A stretch of DNA of 64,000 nt from positions 34,623-98,622 of the forward strand of contig CAJCIO010000055.1 in the NCBI GenBank assembly GCA_903970465.1, given 5' to 3'. A program made the position numbers and the translations under genes. The stretch is from Gammaproteobacteria bacterium. GTDB lineage: Bacteria > Pseudomonadota > Gammaproteobacteria > Pseudomonadales > Pseudomonadaceae. Of the stretch, positions 58,405 to 64,000 are shown piece after piece. Position 1 is the first letter of the stretch, and each line of letters opens with the position of its first letter. The notes below the pieces were generated by a model. It searched no databases, was not told the origin of the DNA, and was given only the letters and a program-made list of their open reading frames with translations.

Positions 58405-60396
58405 ATGCTAAAAACAATACAAGCTCGCTATACCGCCACCTTCGTGGGCTTTGTCCTGCTGATCGCCGTGCTCACCGGCGTCGGTATCAGCCTGTTCATC
58501 ACCCCCAGCCTCACCGCCACGGACGAACGCCATCTGATCAACGAAGCGGGGCAGGTCAGCACCGTGATCAAGACTGAGCTGGCCAGGGTGCAAGCCCAGC
58601 AACGGGTTATCACCGAAACCGTGCCGCAATTGGACAGCGACAGCATCGATCGCCTGCTGCCGAGCATGGTCAACCAGTATGGCGAGCTGAAAGTGTTCGG
58701 CGGGGGCGTCTGGCCACTGCCGGACAAACGGACCCCCGGCCGTGCCAAGCACAGCACCTTTTATCACCGCGATGCCAGTGGCAAGTTGATCGTCAACACC
58801 CACTGGAACTCGCCCGAGTCACAGAACTACTTCGAGCAGTCCTGGTACCTGGGCGGCCTCAAGACGCCCGCAGGGCAGTGCAACTGGGCTGCCGCCTATC
58901 GCGACGATGCCAGCCCCGAGCCGCGGACCAATTGCGCCATGGCCATCACCAAGGATGGCGCCGCCTATGGCGTGGCGACCATTGACGTGACCCTGGGTTT
59001 TTTCAACGATCTGATCGCCCAGAAGGAGCGTGACATTCACGCTCAACTGATGATCGTCGAGAGCGACGGCAAGGTGCTCAGCAACCAGCCGGAAATCCCG
59101 GGTAACAACGTGCTGAAAAACCTCAGTGACCTGGCCGGCCAGTATCCCTTTGCGGCAGCGCTGCAAAGCGCCCTGAAAAGCCCTGCCAAAGCGGGCGCTA
59201 CCCACACCACTTACACCGGCAGTGACGGCAAGGACTACAGCTTGTTCGTGCAGCCGGTCGAGGGCACCCCTTGGCTGATGGCAGTGGCGCAACCCACCGA
59301 GGTGCTGGCGGCGCTGAGCAGTAAGGTGCTGACGACTTTGGCCATGCTGCAGATCCCCATGGTCATTGTGATGTTGCTGGTGATCGTGTTCGCCCTCAGC
59401 CAGTTGATGAAGCGTCTGGCGGTGCTCAAGGCCAATATCGATACCTTGTCGGCAGGCGATGCCGACTTGACCAAGCGTATCGTCATCCGCGCCGAAGATG
59501 AGCTCGGCGCGGTGGGGCATTCGGTCAACCGCTTTATTGTTTACCTGCAAAAAATGATCACTGAGGTGTCCGAGTCGTCTTCGATGATCGCCGGCGGCAT
59601 CGAGCAGCTGCGCAGTCAGTCCCACGGCACCAACCGGATCCTCACCCGGCACGCCAACGAGACCGATCAGGCTGTTACCGCTATCACCGAGATGAGTTCC
59701 ACGGCCGAAGATGTGGCGCGCAACGCCGCGCAAACCGCAAGCATGACCCAGGTCGCCAATGAAAAGGCCCGCCATTCGAAGATCGTGGTCGAGGATGCTT
59801 CGAGCAGCGTGCGCGAGCTGATCACCGAAGTGGAGGAGGCCACCAGCAAGGTGCGGGCGATGGAGCAGGATGCCCAGCGCATCAACTCGGTGCTCGGGGT
59901 GATTGGCGAAATCGCCGGGCAGACTAATCTGCTGGCGCTCAACGCCGCTATCGAGGCGGCCCGTGCTGGTGAGCAAGGGCGTGGCTTTGCCGTGGTCGCC
60001 GATGAGGTGCGGGCTTTGGCCGGGCGCACTCAGGCCAGCACTTCGGAAATCAACGACATGCTCATCAAGCTGCAGCAGGGCGTTGGCGCTGCGGTGGTGG
60101 CCATGGAGAACACCAAGGATCGCTGTCAGGCGACGGTCGACAAGACCTCCAGGGTCAACGAAGGCCTGGACGGCATGGCCGAGTCGGTGGTGCGCATCAA
60201 CGACCTCAGCACCCAGATCGCCACGGCGGCCGAGGAGCAGAGCGCGGTGAGTGAGGAGATCAACCGCAACATGGTGGCGGTGCGGCATATCGTCGAGGAG
60301 TTGGTGGCCGGCGGTGCTCAGAGTGAACAGAGCACGGCGGCGCTGGCGGCTTCGAATGACAAGCTGATTGCAGTGGTGCGCAAGTTCAAGCTTTAA
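58405..60396 (+). CDS. methyl-accepting chemotaxis protein, dCache type
   Basis: A 663-aa transmembrane chemoreceptor. Helix 1 is at about 10-31, then a periplasmic double-Cache-like sensor of about 250 residues with a YxxD-type [12 protein letters not shown] strand, helix 2 (about 308-332), HAMP ([22 protein letters not shown]) and a full MCP coil with tip [19 protein letters not shown]. Methylation helices flank it. The start ATG 58405 is preferred; 69 bp of upstream frame is not conserved-looking. The ligand cannot be inferred. Confidence 0.92.
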   Translation: MLKTIQARYTATFVGFVLLIAVLTGVGISLFITPSLTATDERHLINEAGQVSTVIKTELARVQAQQRVITETVPQLDSDSIDRLLPSMVNQYGELKVFGGGVWPLPDKRTPGRAKHSTFYHRDASGKLIVNTHWNSPESQNYFEQSWYLGGLKTPAGQCNWAAAYRDDASPEPRTNCAMAITKDGAAYGVATIDVTLGFFNDLIAQKERDIHAQLMIVESDGKVLSNQPEIPGNNVLKNLSDLAGQYPFAAALQSALKSPAKAGATHTTYTGSDGKDYSLFVQPVEGTPWLMAVAQPTEVLAALSSKVLTTLAMLQIPMVIVMLLVIVFALSQLMKRLAVLKANIDTLSAGDADLTKRIVIRAEDELGAVGHSVNRFIVYLQKMITEVSESSSMIAGGIEQLRSQSHGTNRILTRHANETDQAVTAITEMSSTAEDVARNAAQTASMTQVANEKARHSKIVVEDASSSVRELITEVEEATSKVRAMEQDAQRINSVLGVIGEIAGQTNLLALNAAIEAARAGEQGRGFAVVADEVRALAGRTQASTSEINDMLIKLQQGVGAAVVAMENTKDRCQATVDKTSRVNEGLDGMAESVVRINDLSTQIATAAEEQSAVSEEINRNMVAVRHIVEELVAGGAQSEQSTAALAASNDKLIAVVRKFKL

Positions 60397-60410
60397 ACGC
60401 GCACAGCTTT

Positions 60411-60485
60411 GCTGCGAGCTTCAAGTTGCAAGCTTCAAGCTTCAAGCTTCAAGCTCAAAGCCTGCCGCTCGCCGCTCGCCGCTTG
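60411..60485. repeat. heptad tandem repeat at chemoreceptor/DNA-repair gene junction
   Basis: About five 7-bp units of the type agcttca/agttgca are followed by cgccgct-type units, between two convergent stops. It is the same kind of array as at 23641-23713; its right edge abuts the stop codon of the next gene. Confidence 0.7.
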
Positions 60486-60489
60486 CCCC

Positions 60490-61374
60490 TCATAGCTTGC
60501 CGCTGCGCTCGATGCGTTTGCCTTGGCGCGCGCCGATCGCCCGGGCCTGGCCGTCTCGTTGCTTGCCGGTGCGGGCCTCGCTGATCAGGCCGGGGATCAA
60601 GGCGCCTTCGGGCAGGTTCTTCCAGAATCGTGTGGGCAAGTGCCCTTGCATGACCTTGGGGTTCAAACGTGCGGGGTTGAAGATGTGGCTGTAGTAGGTC
60701 AGCCACAACTCGCCCTGCGGGTCCTCGGCACGTTGCGCCAACTGTTGCCATTGCGCCGGGCAGCGACGCTCGTGAATAAGCTGGGTGCCATCGTAGTAGA
60801 CCCCGTCCTGAGGCGTTGCGATCAGCCAGCGCTTGAGCCCCATGCGGCCGATGAAGTGCTCACTGGCGCTGGCCAGAATGTCGTGGGCGGGTTCGTGCCA
60901 GGCGACGTATTCAGGGCCAGGAGCTTCGCGGGCAGGGCCTGCTTCCAGAGTGAACTGTGGATCGGCAGGAGCGGGCTCTGCCTGCGAAGGGGGTAACTCG
61001 ATAAACCGCAGGAACGCATGCAGGTGATGGGATTCACGCGTCACCTGCTTGATGCGCCGATGCAGCTCACTGCCCAGTACATCCCCGGCCAGCATGGCCG
61101 TACGGTCGCCATGGCTGACGCGCCACAGCACTTCGTAGAGCAAGCTCCAGCGCTGTTCGCCGCGATAGCGCGCCGCCGTCTGCAACAGTTCGATCAACGC
61201 CAGCGGGATGCGCGCCTGATAGGGCCCCGGTGTTTGTGGCACCACCTCGTCGGTAGCGAACAGGTCGGCAACGGTACTCCAGCTCACCTGGGCCGGATCG
61301 ATATGATGGCTCAGCAGCCAGCGCGCTTGCTGGCGCCAGGTGTCGAACAGATCATCGCAATCCAGGCTGATCAT
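60490..61374 (-). CDS. TIGR03915-type DNA metabolism protein (DUF4130)
   Basis: A 294-aa protein of the family that always accompanies the radical-SAM protein of TIGR03916; the pair is thought to repair or modify DNA. The N-terminal part has YEVLWRVSHGD and RESHHLHAFLRF; the C-terminal part carries LTYYSHIFNPARLNPKVM and LPTRFWKNLPEG, the DUF4130 marks. The ATG at 61374 overlaps the upstream stop by 4 bp (ATGA). Residues about 129-151, a Pro/Ala-rich linker, are encoded by a REP doublet. Activity has not been shown for this protein; the repair role is inferred from family pairing and the LexA box. Confidence 0.88.
   Translation of the reverse strand: MISLDCDDLFDTWRQQARWLLSHHIDPAQVSWSTVADLFATDEVVPQTPGPYQARIPLALIELLQTAARYRGEQRWSLLYEVLWRVSHGDRTAMLAGDVLGSELHRRIKQVTRESHHLHAFLRFIELPPSQAEPAPADPQFTLEAGPAREAPGPEYVAWHEPAHDILASASEHFIGRMGLKRWLIATPQDGVYYDGTQLIHERRCPAQWQQLAQRAEDPQGELWLTYYSHIFNPARLNPKVMQGHLPTRFWKNLPEGALIPGLISEARTGKQRDGQARAIGARQGKRIERSGKL
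60922..60989. repeat. REP doublet inside a coding sequence
   Basis: gcttcgcgggcagggcctgc and its inverted partner gagcgggctctgcctgcgaa lie inside the TIGR03915 gene, in frame. They match the REP family seen between genes elsewhere in this window, with three or four substitutions. Confidence 0.75.
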
Positions 61375-62591
61375 CCCCACAGCCCCAACTGTTGGGGTTG
61401 CGGGCGCTCACGCATCTGCTCGCGCAGCAATACGGTGGAGGTTTCCGCCTGCTGCGGGTGATAGTCGCTGGTGATGAAAAACGGCTTGGCTTTGGCCAGC
61501 ACGCAGCGCAGGCGAGTCAGGTCTTCGTAGCGAATCCGACGTTGGCGGCGCAACTCGACCAGGCGCTTGGTGGTGCGGATGCCGATGCCGGGAATTCGCG
61601 CGATCAGGGCGGGCTCGGCACGGTTGAGGTCCAGCGGGAAAACACTGCGGTTCTCGAGCGCCCAAGCCAATTTAGGATCGATGTCCAGGGCCAGATCGCC
61701 CGGGCCGGCAAGCAGCTCGTCGGCGCGATAGCCATAACTGCGCAGCAGGAAATCAGCCTGGTACAGGCGGTGTTCGCGCAACAGCGGCGGGGCGGCCAGC
61801 GGCACGCTTTTCGGGCTGTTGGGGATAGGGCTGAAGGCCGAGTAATAGACGCGCTTCAAGCCGTAGTTGCCGTACAGCGATTCGGCGCTGTGGAGGATGG
61901 TGCTGTCATCGGTGAGGTCGGCGCCGACGATCATCTGGGTGCTTTGCCCGGCCGGCGTGAAGCGCGGCGCGCGGGGCTCGTTGAGCACCGTCTGCTGGCC
62001 GGTGTAGATGGTGCCCATGGCCCGTTTGATCGAGCTTACGTCCTTTTCAGGCGCGAGAATCTGCAGGCTGGCATCGGTGGGCAGTTCGATATTGACGCTC
62101 AGGCGGTCGGCATAACGACCGGCCTCTTCGATCAGCAGCGGATCGGCCTCAGGGATGGTCTTGAGGTGGATATAACCGCGGAACTGATGCTCTTCGCGCA
62201 GCAGTTTGGCCACGCGAATCAATTGCTCCATGGTGTAGTCCGCCGAGCGGATGATTCCCGAGCTGAGAAACAGCCCACTGATGCAGTTGCGACGATAGAA
62301 ATCCACTGTCAGTCGCACGACTTCCTCAGGAGTGAAGCGCGCCCGTGGCACATCGCTGGAGCGACGGTTCACGCAGTATTGGCAATCGAACAGGCAGAAG
62401 TTGGTCAGCAGGATTTTCAGCAACGAGACGCAGCGCCCATCTGGGGTATAGCTGTGGCAGATGCCCATGCCATCGGTGGCACCCAGGCCTGCCTTGCCTT
62501 CGGAACTGCGCTTGGGTGCGCCGCTGCTGGCGCAGGAGGCATCGTACTTGGCGGCATCGGCGAGGATGCTGAGCTTGTCGATCAGCTGCAT
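61371..62591 (-). CDS. putative DNA modification/repair radical SAM protein (TIGR03916)
   Basis: A 406-aa radical SAM enzyme related to spore photoproduct lyase-like repair proteins. The 4Fe-4S motif CLFDCQYC (Cys x3 Cys x2 Cys) is near residue 70; a helix-hairpin-helix DNA-binding stretch, ARIPGIGIRTTKRLVELRRQ, lies near 335. The combination of radical SAM chemistry and DNA-binding HhH supports acting on DNA. It is first of a two-gene operon with the TIGR03915 protein. A LexA site 15 bp before the ATG predicts SOS control. Chemistry and substrate are unknown. Confidence 0.91.
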   Translation of the reverse strand: MQLIDKLSILADAAKYDASCASSGAPKRSSEGKAGLGATDGMGICHSYTPDGRCVSLLKILLTNFCLFDCQYCVNRRSSDVPRARFTPEEVVRLTVDFYRRNCISGLFLSSGIIRSADYTMEQLIRVAKLLREEHQFRGYIHLKTIPEADPLLIEEAGRYADRLSVNIELPTDASLQILAPEKDVSSIKRAMGTIYTGQQTVLNEPRAPRFTPAGQSTQMIVGADLTDDSTILHSAESLYGNYGLKRVYYSAFSPIPNSPKSVPLAAPPLLREHRLYQADFLLRSYGYRADELLAGPGDLALDIDPKLAWALENRSVFPLDLNRAEPALIARIPGIGIRTTKRLVELRRQRRIRYEDLTRLRCVLAKAKPFFITSDYHPQQAETSTVLLREQMRERPQPQQLGLWG

Positions 62592-62606
62592 GGGATTTTC
62601 CGAATA

Positions 62607-62622
62607 CTGTTTTTATGTACAG
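62607..62622 (-). promoter_or_regulatory. LexA operator (SOS box)
   Basis: CTGT-ACATAAAA-ACAG (minus strand) keeps both CTGT and ACAG arms and the A/T-rich core of the gammaproteobacterial consensus CTGT-N8-ACAG. It lies 15 bp before the radical-SAM ATG, where LexA would block the promoter. Confidence 0.88.
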
Positions 62623-62737
62623 TACAGTATCGGCATAGGCCCCACAACGCCTCCGGTCGGGAGTTGCTCCATCGCGTGGCGATGCCTATAGTCCTGATGC
62701 CCCTGGCCCACCTCGATCAACACCCTTCGGACAGCCC

Positions 62738-63739
62738 ATGCTCAGCCACGCACTCAGCCCCTTTCCCCGTCTCGAACTGGTCGGCGCACCCACCGCGCTG
62801 GAAAAGCTCGAACGTCTGTCGGCCCTGGTCGCCCGTGATATTTATATCAAGCGCGATGACACCACCACCCTGGCCATGGGCGGCAACAAGGTGCGCAAGC
62901 TCGAGTACCTGGCGGCCGATGCCTTGGCGCTGGGCGCCGACACCTTGGTGACTGCCGGTGCGCTGCAGTCCAATCATGTGCGCCAGACCGCCGCACTGGC
63001 GGCCAGGCTCGGGCTGGGCTGCCATGCCTTGCTGGAAAATGCCCTGGGCGACAGCGCAGGGGCCGACTACCTCGGCAACGGCAATCGCTTGCTGCTGGGC
63101 CTGTTCGGCACTGAAGTCGAGAACGTCGATAACTTGGACGACGCAGATGCCCAATTGCTGGCCGCCGCCGATCGTCTGCGTGCAGCGGGCAAGCGCCCTT
63201 ATGTGGTACCGATCGGTGGCTCCAATGCCCTCGGGGCCCTGGGCTATGTGCGCGCCGGGTTGGAGCTGGCCAAGCAAATCCGCGCCAGCGGGCTGGATTT
63301 CGCCGCTGTGGTGCTGGCCTCCGGCAGCGCCGGTACTCACAGCGGCCTGGCATTGGGTCTGAGCGAAAGCCTGCCGCAGTTGCCGGTCATCGGCGTCACC
63401 GTTTCTCGGCCGTCTGCGACCCAGGCGCCGAAGGTTCAGCGCCTGGCCGAGCAGACCTGCCAGTTGCTGGATATCGATGTCCCCGAACACTTCACAGTAC
63501 AGCTGTGGGACGAGTATTTCGGCCCACGCTATGGCGAGCCGAACGCCGGGACCCTGGCGGCGATCAAGTGCGTGGCGAGTCAGGAGGGGCTGTTGCTCGA
63601 TCCGGTCTACACGGGCAAGGCCATGGCCGGTTTGCTCGATGCTATCGAGCGAGGACGCCTGCCAGAGGGGCCGGTGATCTTTCTGCACACTGGTGGCGCA
63701 CCGGCACTATTTGCTTATCCCGAGGTCTGGAATAAATAG
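62738..63739 (+). CDS. dcyD: D-cysteine desulfhydrase
   Basis: PLP-dependent enzyme that converts D-cysteine to pyruvate, sulfide and ammonia. The 333-aa protein belongs to the ACC deaminase/DcyD family; the PLP lysine is in [11 protein letters not shown] (residue about 50), with the [10 protein letters not shown] loop and [11 protein letters not shown] phosphate-binding turn. It is followed by a cystine-binding protein gene, matching the dcyD-fliY/tcyJ link in sulfur metabolism. Divergent from the radical-SAM gene, with 146 bp between them. Confidence 0.93.
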   Translation: MLSHALSPFPRLELVGAPTALEKLERLSALVARDIYIKRDDTTTLAMGGNKVRKLEYLAADALALGADTLVTAGALQSNHVRQTAALAARLGLGCHALLENALGDSAGADYLGNGNRLLLGLFGTEVENVDNLDDADAQLLAAADRLRAAGKRPYVVPIGGSNALGALGYVRAGLELAKQIRASGLDFAAVVLASGSAGTHSGLALGLSESLPQLPVIGVTVSRPSATQAPKVQRLAEQTCQLLDIDVPEHFTVQLWDEYFGPRYGEPNAGTLAAIKCVASQEGLLLDPVYTGKAMAGLLDAIERGRLPEGPVIFLHTGGAPALFAYPEVWNK

Positions 63740-63742
63740 CAT

Positions 63743-63764
63743 AAGAATGAAATCTTTTATTCTT
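63743..63764. promoter_or_regulatory. inverted repeat in the dcyD-tcyJ gap, candidate operator
   Basis: AAGAAT and ATTCTT arms lie 10 bp apart in an A+T-rich patch just before the promoter of the downstream gene. A sulfur regulator such as CysB would be a natural candidate, but the site has no definite consensus match. Confidence 0.35.
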
Positions 63765-63792
63765 TTGCGTGCTTTACCACTCGCTCTATAGT
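63765..63792 (+). promoter_or_regulatory. sigma-70-type promoter of the cystine-binding protein gene
   Basis: TTGCGT, a 16-bp spacer and TATAGT lie 43 bp before the ATG, downstream of the inverted repeat. Confidence 0.55.
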
Positions 63793-63834
63793 GGCGCCGC
63801 AAATTGACTCTCATCACAATAAAAGGGGCTGTAA

Positions 63835-64000
63835 ATGACTTTTTCCGCTTGGCGTAGAAACCTCCTGTTGGGCAGCCTGGGTGTGGTGCTCGGTTCAGCA
63901 ATGCTGGGCCAGGCCGTGGCCGGTGATCAGTTGCAGAATATCCAGAAAAACGGCTCGTTCAGTGTCGGCGTCGAGGGCACTTATCCGCCGTTCAGCTTCC
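63835..64000 (+). CDS. tcyJ: cystine ABC transporter substrate-binding protein (3'-truncated by window edge)
   Basis: The first 55 codons of a periplasmic amino-acid-binding protein of the FliY/TcyJ type. A signal peptide with a hydrophobic core (about 9-24) ends near QAVA. The mature start, NGSFSVGVEGTYPPFSF, is the typical opening of the SBP family 3 fold. AGGGG lies 7 nt before the ATG. Together with dcyD upstream this suggests uptake and use of cystine or D-cysteine. The symbol rests on context; other SBP_bac_3 ligands remain possible because most of the gene is outside the window. Confidence 0.72.
   Translation, partial: MTFSAWRRNLLLGSLGVVLGSAMLGQAVAGDQLQNIQKNGSFSVGVEGTYPPFSF

Noticed and set aside
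56304..58406. 700-codon minus-strand frame opposite the FIST chemoreceptor
   Set aside because: Antisense shadow; the plus strand has the MCP and FIST motifs.
58819..60288. 489-codon minus-strand frame opposite the membrane chemoreceptor
   Set aside because: Antisense shadow of the MCP coil, His/Leu/Gly-rich without domain.
61392..62951. 519-codon plus-strand frame opposite the radical-SAM gene
   Set aside because: Runs across the LexA box and the dcyD start in another frame; the true genes are clear.

Overview
The window is bacterial chromosome with high G+C, dense coding and many intergenic REP-type palindromes. Gene content and order match Pseudomonas. Several blocks follow the gene order I remember from P. 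aeruginosa: pabC-mltG-tmk-holB-pilZ-tatD-rgsA-tetR, prc beside an EAL-CBS-GGDEF gene, recQ-marR-fimV-like, and cpxR-spy-cpxS followed by yciI-yciB-yciV-yciO-scpA-scpB-rluB. A complete Lap adhesin locus (lapE-lapB-lapC, lapA, lapD-lapG) points to the fluorescens/putida side of the genus rather than P. aeruginosa. I see no prophage, insertion sequence, CRISPR array or plasmid feature.

Layout. 1-9.2 kb: end of the folate/cell-wall/DNA-replication operon (pabC fragment, mltG, tmk, holB, pilZ), tatD, the sRNA RgsA, a TetR regulator, a lipoprotein, a DUF1285 protein and an EAL-CBS-GGDEF enzyme. 9.2-12.4 kb: tail-specific protease Prc and a quinone oxidoreductase. 12.5-26.5 kb: the Lap biofilm locus. 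LapE, LapB and LapC form a type I secretion machine on the minus strand. An unusually short LapA-type adhesin (1844 aa) diverges from them. LapD (c-di-GMP receptor) and LapG (periplasmic protease) converge on it. 26.6-33.3 kb: UPF0149 protein, RecQ, MarR, FimV-like protein, SelW-like protein. 33.4-39.4 kb: TrkH, nitroreductase, CpxR/Spy/CpxS envelope-stress system, YciI, YciB. 39.5-45 kb: RNase AM-like phosphatase, YciO, ScpA, ScpB, DUF1289 protein, RluB, ArfB. 45-49.4 kb: MFS carrier, two small proteins, a guanidine-II riboswitch with the guanidinium exporter SugE/Gdx, a BASS-family carrier, RdgC. 49.5-49.7 kb: tRNA-Val and tRNA-Asp. 49.8-56 kb: Lrp and LysR regulators, a catalase-like protein paired with a dihaem cytochrome, two small lipoproteins and Dps. 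56.2-60.4 kb: a soluble FIST-domain chemoreceptor beside a transmembrane chemoreceptor. 60.5-64 kb: a LexA-controlled radical-SAM/TIGR03915 DNA-repair pair, D-cysteine desulfhydrase, and the start of a cystine-binding protein cut by the window edge.

Themes. Surface attachment controlled by c-di-GMP links LapA/B/C/E/D/G with the EAL-CBS-GGDEF enzyme and probably the chemoreceptors. Envelope maintenance appears in Prc, CpxRS/Spy, MltG and YciB. DNA metabolism appears in HolB, Tmk, RecQ, RdgC, ScpAB and the SOS-controlled pair. The most interesting signals are the guanidine-II riboswitch with a competing 9-bp pairing, the LexA box in front of the radical-SAM repair pair, a REP doublet that has become coding sequence inside the second gene of that pair, the compact Lap adhesin, and a catalase/dihaem-cytochrome operon of unknown role. 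Functions are assigned from recognisable motifs read by eye; no database search was run.
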